A stretch of 64,000 bases of DNA from the NCBI RefSeq assembly GCF_016097555.1, contig NC_054708.1:25362987-25426986 (forward strand), in the 5' to 3' direction. Shown piece by piece: positions 26,833 to 44,637 of the stretch. A program made the position numbers and the translations under genes. Position 1 is the stretch's first letter. Each line of letters opens with the position of its first letter. Source of the DNA: Gigantopelta aegis. Taxonomy: Eukaryota; Mollusca; Gastropoda; Neomphalida; Peltospiridae. Under the pieces are notes generated by a model. That model was not told where the DNA came from, ran no database searches, and worked only from the letters and a program-made list of their open reading frames with translations.

Positions 26833-27415
26833 ATTGGCAAATTGTTATCCTTGGCTTTAGATAAAACAAAATATATTGCTTTAGTTGCACGCTGAGTTAA
26901 ACATTGTTTTGCTTTGTGAATGTTAAACCTAAATATTTGTATTTTTAAACATTTTCAAGAGACTTATCTCCAAAAGTAAACTTTTTTCTTATAATCATTT
27001 GCATTTTCATTAAATATTATTATTATTGTTTTTCCACTATTTACTTTAAGTTTCCATTCTATGCAATATTACAAAAATGCATTTAGATCTTTTTTACAAA
27101 CTGTGAGCATTGGTTGCTAGTAGAGCAGTATCGTCGGCATATAGGAGACAAAGTAAGTGGATACCAATTTCTAGGAAGCAATCGTGGTCATCTATAGCGG
27201 TGGCTACCCATGAGCAGTTAAAATTTAGTAGGTGGTTTAAATAAAGTGCAAACAGGATAGGTGACAAATGTTCACCTTGGCAGACTCCGGTGTTGCAAGA
27301 AAATAATTGTGAGATTTCGTTATTTACACTGATACAGGATTTTATGCCTTGATACATTTTTTGATAATTCTAAGGAATTTGCCATTCATATTATAAATTA
27401 TATTATATTATTTAT
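26833..27415 (-). pseudogene. LINE reverse transcriptase fragment, 5' of the interruption
   Basis: The minus-strand frame 27357-27094 shows RT palm motifs: GVCQGEHLSPILFALYLN (block with QG) and LLYADDTALLA (the YADD catalytic pair). Upstream in the same frame is IYNMNGKFLRIIKKMYQGIK; downstream, across frameshifts, are ILHRMEWKLKVNSGKT-like sequence and RATKAIYFVLSKAKDNNLPI. The endonuclease and upstream part are absent, so this is a 5'-truncated, broken non-LTR retrotransposon. Confidence 0.85.
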
Positions 27416-27429
27416 ATCATAGCTCAAAA

Positions 27430-28200
27430 TGTGTTGAAGACATTGCATGTATTTTTTTAAATATAGAAGTCGTCGGCTTATTAGAATGGACTGGATACGC
27501 CATAATTATCTAGTAGAGCTACTATTTAACAATTGTTAATCAATGTTATGGTAAAAAGGAATCATATCTAATTAGCTTACATTATTCTGGGACAAAATCA
27601 AAATCTATCTTGTAGTTTTAACTCACACTAACGTGAGCGCATGTGCATATATACAAATAACAATTACCTTTTCATTACTACAGCCCAGGGCTTATTCCGA
27701 AGTTCAGTTAACTGATTGTCGTTGTATATTGTTTCAAATATAAGCGATTTGCATTAAATAAGAACATATCAGTCTTGACACCAAGCTGTACATAACTATC
27801 CAAACTTTACTGTAATAAACAATACGTACATCGTTATGCTATGTAATATTATAACTAAGTACATGGTATATTTTGATAAAATGTTGGGGTTTTTTTTAGA
27901 GATTTATTTTTCTTTTGATATTTGTTTTATTAGTAGCCTACTACTGTAGCATTTACAATATAGAAATTAAAGGGCACAGGTGTGCGTGCTTCGTCCATTC
28001 CCGAGGAAATCCAATACTGGAGATTTTACCCCTTCTTGACACGCCACAAAGAGGACTGCACCCGAGACTAGATTTATATACAAAAGCAAGCGCAGTTCGA
28101 TCTTTATTCTAATTCTATTGCATTATTTGATTTTACTTCAGAGACAACCTGCTGGCGATCATGGTTTTCATGTTACTTTTCAACCCTGCAAATATAGATA
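27430..28200. other. Non-coding stretch without recognised features
   Basis: AT-rich, only short chance frames; I see nothing further here. Confidence 0.4.
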
Positions 28201-28212
28201 GATAAGATAGAT

Positions 28213-28215
<3 letters not shown>

Positions 28216-28265
<50 letters not shown>
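28216..28265. repeat. (AT)n microsatellite, left flank of Tc1 copy 1
   Basis: About 25 AT units ending exactly at the left end of the Tc1 element. Confidence 0.97.
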
Positions 28266-28266
<1 letters not shown>

Positions 28267-29760
28267 TCTTCAAAAAAAGAAACACAAAAGGGTACAAATG
28301 GGTTATAACTCCGATTTTATGTTTCCTACCGGTTCATGCTTTGTGAATATAAGGTCACTGCATGTCCCAAACACATTCCCACGGTTACATTCGATAAAAA
28401 CGCAGCTACTGTACAATAAAGTTCCAAAATGTGAATATTCGCAAAAAACGCAGCCACGTGCAAACTATGTCACCACTGCACGTGCGTTGTCTGCACGTGC
28501 AACATGAACACCGACAGTATAAAAGTGCAGGGTGTTCGCTTGCCTGGCCTCTGTATCTGGCCGACAGTTGACAATCCAGGAAATGCCACGTCTCAGTGAA
28601 CCGCAGAGAAACAATGCCATCGGCCGACTAGACGCAGGCGAATCCAGAACGGCCGTTGCCAGGGCATTCCATGTGTCCCCAAGCACCATCTCCAGACTGT
28701 GGGACCGTTACCAGCAACATGGATCAACACGTGACCTCCCTAGATCCGGTCGACCACGGGTCACTACTCCCGGGCAGGACCGCTACATCCGGGTACGCCA
28801 CCTTCGGGAACGATTGACTACTGCCACCTCCACAGCCGCAGCAATACCAGGTTTGCGCAGGATATCCGACCAGACCGTACGGAACCGCCTGCGTGAGGTA
28901 GGAATTCGTGCCAGACGTCCAGTTCGAGGTGTCATCTTAACATCACAACACCGTCGACTCCGACTGCAGTGGTGCCAGATTCATCGACAATGGCCTCAAC
29001 TGCGATGGAGACAGGTGTGGTTCAGTGACGAGTCCCGATTTCTGCTCCGACGTCATGATGGAAGATGTCGCGTGTATAGGCGTCGTGGTGAACGTTATGC
29101 GGCAAACTGCGTGCGGGAAGTGGACAGATTCGGCGGGGGTAGTGTCATGGTGTGGGCAGCCATCTCACACACTGGCAGAACTGACCTGGTCCACGTGCAG
29201 GGCAACCTGAATGCACAGGGCTACATTGACCAGATCATTCGGCCACACATCGTTCCAGTTATGGCCAACGCCAACGCAGTGTTCCAATATGACAACGCCA
29301 GGCCTCACACAGCACGTCTCACAACGGCTTTCCTACAGAACAACAACATTAATGTCCTTCCTTGGCCATCGATATCACCGGATTTGAACCCAATTGAGCA
29401 TCTATGGGACGAGTTGGACCGACGCCTCCGACAGCGACAACCATAGCCCCAGACCCTGCCCGAGCTGGAAGCAGCCTTGCAGGCCGAGTGGGCCACCATC
29501 CCCCGGGACGTCATCCGTACTCTGGTTGCTTCAATGGGCAGGCGGTGCCAGGCAGTTGTCAACACACGCGGAGGCCACACCCGGTATTGACTCCAGATGA
29601 CCTTGACCTTGGTGGTGTGTCCTATCACTTACTCACAATGGACTAGAGTGAACTGTGAACAATCCTGCAACATTTGGTAATTATCGGACTCACCATTCAA
29701 TAATTAAATCAATTCTCCAAATGTTACGATAATGTGGTTTTGCGTTTCTTCTTTTGAAGA

Positions 29761-29761
<1 letters not shown>
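28266..29761 (+). mobile_element. Tc1-like transposon, copy 1
   Basis: The ends are inverted repeats beginning CTCTTCAAAARAAGAAAC (left 28266 on, right ending 29761), and TA flanks both sides as expected for Tc1/mariner. It carries a TATA-like TATAAAAG at 28518-28525, about 60 bp before the transposase ATG, with CACGTG motifs just upstream. Both flanks are TA microsatellite. It is about 1.5 kb and nearly identical to 53414-54904. Confidence 0.96.
28583..29590 (+). pseudogene. Tc1 DD34E transposase with one nonsense mutation
   Basis: The transposase would cut and re-insert its own element. I chose the ATG at 28583 (MPRLSEPQRN) because it lies downstream of the TATA box; the upstream in-frame GTG is unlikely to start translation. 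An N-terminal paired HTH (about residues 10-115) includes SPSTISRLW and GRPRVTTPG. The catalytic D is in WFSDESRF, the second D in QYDNARPH and the E in PIEHLWDEL, with 34 residues between the last two (DD34E). A TAG at 29444-29446 replaces the CAG of copy 2, removing about 47 residues; the frame is otherwise open to the TGA at 29588-29590. The truncation lies after all three catalytic residues. Confidence 0.95.

Positions 29762-29827
<66 letters not shown>
29762..29827. repeat. (TA)n microsatellite, right flank of Tc1 copy 1
   Basis: About 33 TA units starting exactly at the right end of the Tc1 element. Confidence 0.97.
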
Positions 29828-29831
<4 letters not shown>

Positions 29832-30197
29832 GGTTTTTCTCTCATCCCTAACCATAGAAGACAGGCGTATTCCATGACGTCAGCCTATGCGAAATAAATC
29901 GGTCTTGAATGACCACGTGACTTCTATTGTTTGAGCTGATATTAACATTGGGTGATGTCGCGTAAACGGCAAAATAACGGAAGAAATGCTTTTTATATTT
30001 TACAAAAACAATGAAACCTGATGTCTTAATGAAATTATACTGTCATTTTCGGTTTATACTTTTGGTATAAATCAGTTTTGGGTACGATCTTTTCAATGGT
30101 TATGATTATTTTATTGTAAAATAAAAAAAATTAAAAATGTAGGTTTTTCACATTTTCTCAAAATGCTTGTTTTTCATCTACTAGGTGGGAGAAAAAT

Positions 30198-30323
30198 AAT
30201 CCTCCATTATGTATCCATGTGGGACAGGGCTTTTCCACCCTATGGTACATAATATGATTATTTCAACAAATTATGTACCCTCGTCTGGAATAGCCCTGTC
30301 CCAAATGGACACATATAAAGGAT

Positions 30324-30324
<1 letters not shown>
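30198..30324. repeat. Imperfect hairpin with about 59-bp arms
   Basis: The left arm (30198-30256) contains ATGTGGGACAGGGCTTTTCC. The right arm (30266-30324) contains its near reverse complement, GGAATAGCCCTGTCCCAAAT. The loop is about 9 bases (around TTATTTC). A (TA)n run follows directly. It is probably a tiny foldback element; a small-RNA hairpin cannot be excluded. Confidence 0.85.

Positions 30325-30327
<3 letters not shown>

Positions 30328-30393
<66 letters not shown>
30328..30393. repeat. (TA)n microsatellite
   Basis: About 32 TA units next to the hairpin, an arrangement also seen at 18353-18532. Confidence 0.97.
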
Positions 30394-30396
<3 letters not shown>

Positions 30397-30964
30397 ACTA
30401 CTACAGATACTACTATCTACATGTACATATGCATTAATAGTAAATATATCACCATCTACATTATTTGTATAAGTATTACTATTACTATAATCAGCATACC
30501 ACCACAGTGGGTATGTACTCCCAGTATTTTGCGTGTATAATCTAATTCATATTATGTGAAGCGATGAATCAGGGCACCCCAACCCTGGCATCGTCAAAAT
30601 GAGCTGGGGACAATTAAAAAAACAAAACAAAAAAACAAAAACAATTTTTTTTTTTTTTAAATTCTATGTTTGATTACTTTTGTGTTAATCTTCCTTTACT
30701 CGTTGAGGATCCGAATAATTGGTAAAGTACGAGTATAATTTCAAACAGTTTGTTTCCAAAACAGTTTTCTTGTTCTTTTCAAATTAAGCCAAACTGGAAT
30801 TATTATTCTCGGCACGAGGTATAGGTAGTTTTCCTATTAAATGTTTTCCCTTGGCATATTATTCGTGAAGGATAAATATTCTCACGTCTTTTACTGTGGT
30901 ATCACCTTTAATAATGTTTTGTAGATGTGTTACAATTTAAAGTTTGATTAGTTGCATTGAAATT

Positions 30965-31631
30965 AATCAGATGGAGACATGCCATAAGCAACAGTACATT
31001 TCTTTAACTCGTCTTGGTGGAACATAAAACATATTTGATTAGGGTTTTTTTATTATTATTATTCCTATATCAATTTGAACAATACCGGTTTTTCATATTA
31101 GTAACAATTAGGGTGTTACCTATTTTTAAAATATTAATAGCAAACAACAACACGTTATACAACAAAGAATTAAAAGCTTAAGTAAATTGGACACCCATCA
31201 ATACCACACTTTTTATTGGGTCCTTTGGTTGTCCGTTTTAATGGGTTTGACTGTAATTTATAATTTCATTTCATTTCAACTTATTTTCGTGCTTATATCC
31301 AATTAAGGTTCAAGCACGCTGTCCTAGGCACACAATTCAGCTATCAGCGCTGTCTGTCCAGGACAGTGGGTTAGGTGTTCGTTAGTTAAGAGAGAAAAGG
31401 GTGTAGTGGTTTTACACCTACCTACTGAGTCGTTAAAACTCGCTCTGGGTGGGAGCTGGTACCGGGCTGAGGACCCAGTACCTACCAGCCTTATGTCTGA
31501 TGGCTTAACCACGACACCACCGAGGCCGGCACCGGGCTGCGAATCCAGTACCTACCAGCCTTATGTCTGATGGCTTAACCACGACACCACCGAGAGACCG
31601 GTTGTAATTTATAATGAAACACTTCTTAATT
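30965..31631 (-). repeat. Repeat block H copy 1 with SINE-C heads in tandem
   Basis: The reverse complement matches 61361-61952. On the minus strand the order is: short flank TTAAGAAGTGTTTC, a partial SINE-C head, a full SINE-C (31610-31260), then AGTCAAACCCATTAAA, a pogo-like terminal motif, and unique sequence to CCATCTGATTAA. Two SINE-C heads are adjacent (about 31440-31530 and 31530-31600). Confidence 0.85.
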
Positions 31632-32440
31632 TGATGCAGGTAACTCTTCAGTAAAGTAAATACTTTAATACATTGTCTCTTCTTTTTTCCAGATTACAGG
31701 GTTTTCTTTTTAATAACTTAAATTATTTTCTTCCAGACACTATAATCAGAAAACAATTGGATTCGACAATCGGCTATTACGATTTCAAAATGGAAAACTC
31801 TACTGGTAATAATTATCGTCTCAACTATATAAACCCATATTGCTACGAACACGCCATTTGTGATGGTCTCAGTGTTTCATCGTCGCGCACGGATGTCAAA
31901 GATCGCGCACGGATGTCAAAGGTCAGCCGTTCTACCTTGTCGGTGGTTTACGTACAAAGAACTACTTAAGCCATTGTTATATTAAACCTAATAAAACACT
32001 GTGAAGATCACCTGAATTAGATAGTTTTACGTTTTTATTTTGAAAGATATTTACAAAATATAATAATTCATTTGACAATATCAACAAAATTCCGTTTACT
32101 TATTATGTATTATCTTTAAGTATATTACCCAGAACAAAGGTTGTACGGATAAATATCCATAAATGACAATTTAGTGCTTTAGTTGGGTGGTTAGAAGACT
32201 TCACCACGCTCCACATATATAACTACAAATGGTACATATATTGTGCATTGTTCAAATTCATACATATTTGTAGTTACGGATTTTTGTGGTGTGCGGTTTT
32301 CTTAAATAAAGACGTATCATTTCATATTATAAATACGTTTACACACTATGCGTTTCAAATTTGTTTTAATATTCGCAGTCCTTGGGTCTTTAGTGACTAT
32401 TTGAACCAAACAATTACAATATTTACATTTATACATATAG
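31632..32440. other. Non-coding stretch without recognised features
   Basis: Holds a 19-bp tandem duplication near 31885-31922 (GCGCACGGATGTCAAAG twice). No exon is recognised. Confidence 0.4.
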
Positions 32441-32444
32441 TGAA

Positions 32445-32735
32445 AGGAAAGGCAATGTTTTATTTAACAACGCACTCAACACATTTTATTTATGGTTATA
32501 TGGCGTCGGAAATATGGTTACGGACCAAACAGATATTGAGTAAGGAAACCCGCTGTCGTCACTTCATGGGCTACTCTTTTCTATTTCTCAGCAAGGGATC
32601 TTTTATATGTACCATCCCACAGACAGCATAATACATACTACGGCCTTTGTTACACCAGTTGTGGAGCACTGGCTGGAATGAGAAATAACCCATTGGGTCC
32701 ACCGACGGGAATCGATCCTAGATCGATCGGGCTAC
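32445..32735 (-). mobile_element. SINE-B2 copy (minus)
   Basis: Tail side reads AATGTTTTATTTAACAACGC, then the body with GGGATCTTTTATATG and ACCATCCCACAGACAG, ending at a partial tRNA-like head (GGGAATCGATCC). Confidence 0.88.
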
Positions 32736-33006
32736 ATATAGTGACTTTAAGAAATTATGATTTCCGTATTATTATGCAAACGTTACACATGTTTGCTCTA
32801 TGATGAATATAATTGATGTGAGTGTATTAAACTTCAAATGGTTTTAATGTTTGCGTTATATTATTGTCGCCGACTGTAACAAAATCCCAAACAAAACAAA
32901 ACAAAAACACAAAAAAAAGTCTCACTGAACTGAAGATTTATTTCACTGGCCAGTTTTAATACAGAGATTTTTCTTAGGTAGGGATAGGAGGTCTACATGT
33001 TAATGT

Positions 33007-33190
33007 TTTTTGGTTTAACAACACCACTGGAGCACATTGATTTATTAATCATCGGCTATTGATTGTCAAATATTTGGTAATATTTCACACGTAGTCATAG
33101 AGGAAACCCGCTACGTTGTTCCGTTAGCAGCAGGGTATCTTTTATATGCAGTGTCCCACAGACAGGACAGAACATAAGATGTCCTTGGAT
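33007..33190 (-). mobile_element. SINE-B1 fragment (minus)
   Basis: AACAACACCACTGGAGCACA, then GGCTATTGATTGTCAAATAT and a CCCACAGACAGGACAG body; the head is missing. Confidence 0.8.
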
Positions 33191-33509
33191 ATATATCACC
33201 CAACTGAACATTTGTAACGATGGCCAGTTTTAATATATAGATTTTCATATAGACGGGAACCCTAAATCGATTTTTTTTTTTTTTGTAAACAGTATTTTTT
33301 GTTGAAACGTAAAGGGCATTATAATAACTTGGGGTAACTGGATCCTTCCTCACCCACACCGTGACACTCCTCACATTTTCGCTGGCTCCAATAGCTCTCT
33401 TAATGGTTTGTGTTTTGTAAGAGACAGACTATGTCCTATGTAATACAAATCTTGGTGATGAATTTCATTATCTTTTTCAGTGTCCATATTTTGAGAAACA
33501 GATAATAAT

Positions 33510-33905
33510 ACGTGAGTGGCCGTTAGATACCATTTATCTCACAACGAGTTTTAAAATGTTTTTTAAATAACGAGTTATGAGATAAATGGTATCTAACGGA
33601 CACGAATGTATTTCTCTTTCTTACATATCCTCAAACACCAGGTTTTAAGTAAACTTTAACATCTTTTTCGACTAAAAGTTATTTACAGTCCTTGCCCTTA
33701 CGCAACACAGAGTGTCAGGTTAACTATACGTCACAGTGTAATCGATTTTGATCGACTGTTTTTTCATTGAATGTATGGTCATCACCTAGAAGCAGCCAGT
33801 CGTGTGTCTTGAAATTGTTAACATACGTACAGGCATGTGTAAACAGATATGTGATATAAAAATAACGAATGATGTTCTCACCAATGGGTGTGTAAGAAAA
33901 GATAT
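33510..33905 (+). repeat. Dispersed repeat F, copy 2
   Basis: Begins with a clear hairpin (33513-33601) whose arms read CCGTTAGATACCATTTATCT, then matches the reverse complement of 1100-1460. No protein is recognised. Confidence 0.75.
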
Positions 33906-34850
33906 TACAGAGGGGTTTGTTTTCACCGCTGTGTAATATTTTGTGAATCGTTTCTTTTGTCGTCCAGTATATATATTCAAGGGTCTCTTTTTTTCTGTTG
34001 GGAGGTTGTTGTTGTTGTTGTTTGTTGTTTTGTTTGTTTTTTTGTGGGTTTTTTGTTGCTAAGTAATAACACCCTGTAAGAAATACTATTATTTTACTGA
34101 CTACATGTATATAAATGATTGTACTTCCTTGAGAAAAACTAAATTCTTGTAGATAAAAACTATTTTTCAAAATTTGTCTACCTTATTTTTACATAGTTAA
34201 ATACATCATAATGAGGTGTATCATCACACATAATAATGAACATTGTACATGTCCCTGTATTAACACATGGACATACGTTTTATTCCTTGGGTGCTATACA
34301 GTTGTTGTTTTTTTCTTTGTTGCGATGTATAGCACAGAGATGAAAAATATTATTTTTCTAAGAAATATTTTATTTAAATTATTTTTATACATCATATTGA
34401 GTTGCTAAATACAAACACTATGCCTGCCCGCAATAACACCTGAGCTATGTATTTTAAAAATGAAAAACAGTTTATATTTTAAGATAAGTGGTACCATTAC
34501 ATATTGCATATCAGCTATGAAGAATGTACCCGTATATGACATATTTAATCACATTTCCTTACTTTCATTGTAATCCATAAAAGCAACCAAAAAGAAATGA
34601 CAAAATAAAAACAAAAACACAGCAAAAATGTTAAAAATTATTGGCCAAATTTATATTTTCACGAGCATAAAATTGTAGTGATTTAAAATTATACAAATGT
34701 TGCAGTACATAATTAGTTGTATTTTCGTATGTCTTTGATTAATATTGTCACAAAATTGCAAACTGTTACAAAATATCAATGTTATCTTCACTTGTCATTT
34801 GGAGTATAGACTATACATTAAAACTGTTTCTTTGCTGTACGCCATTATAG
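33906..34850. other. Non-coding stretch, probably 3' of the GLYAT-like gene
   Basis: No exon is seen. On the minus strand an AAATAAA-type polyadenylation motif occurs near 34366-34375, but I cannot tell whether it serves the gene that ends at 34974. Confidence 0.35.
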
Positions 34851-34851
34851 T

Positions 34852-34854
<3 letters not shown>

Positions 34855-34910
<56 letters not shown>
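34855..34910. repeat. (GT)n microsatellite
   Basis: About 28 GT units, 64 bp past the stop codon of the GLYAT-like gene, hence probably in or near its 3' UTR as (CA)n. Confidence 0.95.
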
Positions 34911-34973
34911 ATGTATATATATTATGTTGCGTACACATTAAATGTCCGAGTAATTATAAATGATACACCTAGC

Positions 34974-41114
<6,141 letters not shown>

Positions 41115-41157
41115 CTGCAATGAACGAAAACAGACAAAACATAGTTTAATGCATTAC

Positions 41158-42290
41158 TGTAGGCTATAGGAAGGAAGGAAATGGTTTATTTAACGACGCA
41201 CTCAACACATTTTATTTACGGTTATATGGAAAGGAAAGGAAATGTTTTGTTTAACGACGCATTCAATACATTTTATTTACGGTTATATGGCGTCGGACAT
41301 ATGGTTAAGGACCACACAGATATAGAGGGAGGAAACCCGCTGTCGCCACTTCATGGGCTACTCTTTTCGATTAGCAGCACGGGATCTTTTATATGCACCA
41401 TATCATAGACATGATAGCACATACCACGGCCTTTGGTGTACCAGTCGTGGTGCAATGGCTGAAACGAGAAATAGCCCAATGGGCCCACTGACGGGGATCG
41501 ACCCCAAACCGACCTCTCATCAAGTGAGCGCTTTACCACTGGGCTACGTCTCGCCCCTGTAGGATATAGAGAGGAAGGAAAGACATGTTTTATTTAACGA
41601 CGCACTCAACACATTTTGTTTACAGTTATATAGCGTCTGACATTTGGTTCAGGACCACACAGATATTGAGAGAGGAAACCCGCTGTCGCCATTTCATGGG
41701 CTACTCTTTTCGATTAGCAGCAAGGGATCTTTTATATGCACCATTTCACAGACAGGACAGTACATACCACTGGCTGGAACGAGAAATACCCCCAATAGGT
41801 CCACCGACGGGGATCGATCCTAGACCGATCGCGCATAAAACATACGCTTTACTACTGGGCTACGTCTCGCCCATGTAGGTTATAGAAAAAAAAAGAGAAA
41901 TGTTTTATTTAACGACGCACTCAACACATTTTATTTACGGTTATATGGCGTCAGACATATGGTTAAGGACCACACAGATTTTGAGAGGAAACCCGCTGTC
42001 GCCACTACATGGGCTACTCTTTCCGATTAGCAGCAAGGGATCTTTTATTTGCGCTTCCCACAGGCAGGATAGCACAAACCATGGCCTTTGTTGAACCAGT
42101 TATGGATCACTGGTCGGTGCAAGTGGCTTACACCTACCCAATGAGCCTTGCGGAGCACTCACTCTGGGTTTGGAGTCGGTATCTTGATTAAAAATCCCAT
42201 GCCTCGACTGGGATCCGAACCCAGTACCTACCAGCCTGTAGACCGATGGCCTAACCACGACGCCACCGAGGCCGGTCTGTAGGTTATAGA
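41158..42290 (-). mobile_element. SINE array at one repeated target motif
   Basis: Three SINE units, all on the minus strand, separated and bounded by copies of CTGTAGGNTATAGA at 41158-41170, 41557-41570, 41872-41885 and 42277-42290. Units are 41171-41556 (a 5'-truncated SINE piece plus a full SINE-B2), 41571-41871 (SINE-B2) and 41886-42276 (SINE-A). It starts 44 bp upstream of the first recognised GLYAT-like exon. Confidence 0.92.
41888..42276 (-). mobile_element. SINE-A copy (minus)
   Basis: Tail AAATGTTTTATTTAACGACG to head CCACCGAGGCCGG; third unit of the array. Confidence 0.92.
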
Positions 42291-42825
42291 GACGAGTAAT
42301 AATTGCTAAACCAGACATCAAATTTCATCATGGTGAGGAAAGCGATTTGATGTTTAATGTGATTATGTCGACACTTTAGACTGCAGGTCTCAAAGTTAAA
42401 TGCGACATCTTCGACAATTGCCCGTAGGTACTCTATGAATTGTCTTAGGTCAGTGGCTTTAGATTATCCATGACAGTTGGGGTTTTGCCGTTAGATAAAA
42501 AAAAATATTGAAATTGTTGAAGAAATAATTTTTGGTTTTTAATTTTCTCTTTAGTATTTGTTACTAAAGTTACTGATTTAAATTATTATTTGTTACCGAT
42601 TTAAAATTGCTGTTCAAAAATTGCCGAAAATTAGCATTTTATCTCTGTTTAAATATGGAGCCAATAACTTTTGTGGCGGGGTCATAGTTTTGCAGATTCA
42701 CTAGACCCCTGGGTCACTGACTGAAAATCCTTTTTCTTTCGGCATTTTAATTTTTATTCCATCCTCAGTTCTGCTTTTTTGAAAAATTTCGCCCGTAAAC
42801 CAACAAATAAAACTGGAGTGGTCTA
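42291..42825. other. Non-coding stretch without recognised features
   Basis: AT-rich with no convincing exon. It is a possible location for the missing first exon of the GLYAT-like gene, but nothing stands out. Confidence 0.35.
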
Positions 42826-43202
42826 GGTAGGACATTCCTGAGTTTGCTGCATTGTCAGATGTTTCCGACTAATAAAATATTTCTTCGATTAAACTTACAT
42901 ATCTTTTGTAGAATATCAGTGTCTGTACAATCAATGTGTTTCTGGTCGTCTTAATATTTGTAAGAAGCCCAAACTGGAATTTGTCTTCAAATAATTTCGT
43001 ACGTACGAAAAAACTATATTTTATGAAATAAAATCAAATTTAACCTAATGCAAATATTAGAACAATCAGAAACACGTTTAATATACAGCCACTAATATTT
43101 TATGCAGAAAAATATATTTAATACGTAATTACAATCGTAAAACAGTGTCTGTTAGTCGATAACATCTTAAAAATTGCAGTAAACTCAGGAATTTCCCTTT
43201 AA
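42826..43202. mobile_element. TTAA-type MITE, family G copy 2
   Basis: Shares GACATTCCTGAGTTTGCTGC, GTTTCTGGTCGTCTTAATAT and AAGAAGCCCAAACTGGA with 3580-3905, and the inverted right end. The right edge ends CCCTTTAA. The interior has about 60 bp more than the other copy. Confidence 0.85.
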
Positions 43203-43413
43203 GATCGAGAGCGTGAAAGACACACAGAGCTGGAAAGGGGAGAGAGAGGGGTGGGGGAGATGGACAGACAGGTAAGAGACAGGAAGACAGACAAAGAAAT
43301 AGAGAGATATACACACAGATGCTATTTTAAATAAAATGGTTAAAATGTTTGATAGATATTGATCGTGTGTATTAGATAAAAGTGTTCCCCACTCCTTTTC
43401 CTAACACTGTATG

Positions 43414-43600
43414 CAGGGGCGGATGTAGAGGAGGGGGGGGGACCATGGACCCGCCCCTTAAATTTTGCGACATTTATAATTTTATATTAATTTTCATTTT
43501 TTTACGATCCCCTCCAAACCTCCTCCAAAGTTCCATTGGCATTCCGCTTCATGTCATTATCCCCTCGCTACATGGATTTTCTGGATCCGCCACTGATATG
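43414..43600. mobile_element. Short MITE-like element (GGCGGATnnAG ends)
   Basis: CAGGGGCGGATGTAGAGG at the left is mirrored by CTGGATCCGCCACTG at the right. A GC-rich G run follows the left end. No coding capacity. Confidence 0.6.
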
Positions 43601-43639
43601 TGCTGTTTTCCTGAACAGGCCTTAGTGACTGTTGTGTCG

Positions 43640-44630
43640 ATGTAAATATGTCAAGTATACTCCTCACCGAAACATTATGCAACTTAAAAGTTTTTTTTTT
43701 TTTCATCTTCCTCACGGCCTTATTTTAACCGTAACAGTATTATATCATATAAAATATCCCAAAATATAAGTACCATAAACTGAAGAAACGTTATCTCTGT
43801 CATGGCAATTAAAAATATACCATGTCGATCATATATTGCTTAATTTTGTTTCGTGAGTATATATATGATATAGTCCAACATTCTACGTTGTTTACACGTA
43901 CCACTAAAAGTCTGTCATGTATATTATAAGCATAATTTAGTAGCATACACACCAGTTGGGAGTAAAAAACCCAAAACATTTACCATTTTTGAATGTTTAC
44001 AGTCCCTTTTGAAATCGCCTTGTGTTAATAGTCAATGCTCCATTAACCGACTTGTTATGTCGCCCTGTCCTGTAAAGCGCACGTCAAGGGCGTAGTGGTG
44101 TTTGTTTATGGGGGAGGACGCTATGATAGGCAGAGTAGAAAGGTGAGACTAGAAAAGAAAAGAAAAAAAAAAAAACCCCACCCCATACAAAACAAACGAA
44201 ACTGGAGCAGAAATATCTGTTCTGAAGCAAAAGCGAGGCTCGTGTTAATGCAGCTACACCCGACAATAATCGGCATGATAGTGCACGGGGCACGTTAAGG
44301 CAAAATACTTTTCTTAACATGCACGGCGAGTTACTTCCCTCTATGTACCGAATTTAAAATGGAGCGGAAAACGTTTTATTTAGCGAGTACGGTAGTTTAT
44401 ACATTTGTGGTTTGCGTGTACATTTGTTGCAGTATTTGGGTGGAGAAACGGTTGAAACATGGTGCCACACGTTTTGATTACCAGCTATATTAAAGGTATT
44501 TAAGGAGATCCGGGCGTAGTAAAAAAAAATACTTACTACGTTCCTCCGGACTATCGGCAGGATGCAGAATATCACAAAAGGGTGACGACCGCTCATATCG
44601 TGCTGTAAATCCCTCATGGAAACTCCTGTC
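43640..44630. other. Non-coding stretch without recognised features
   Basis: No exon can be supported. A minus-strand frame near 44610-44500 reads SSPFCDILHPADSPEER, which looks protein-like but has no start, domain or splice context I can defend. Confidence 0.35.
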
Positions 44631-44637
44631 AATATGC

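Noticed and set aside
29305..29628. Antisense ORF over the Tc1 transposase
   Set aside because: It is a shadow of the GC-rich transposase frame and appears identically at 54448-54771.
44500..44610. Possible first coding exon of the GLYAT-like gene (donor GTAAGT near 44530)
   Set aside because: The donor-like site fits, but the most protein-like frame is in the wrong phase, and no family similarity supports it.
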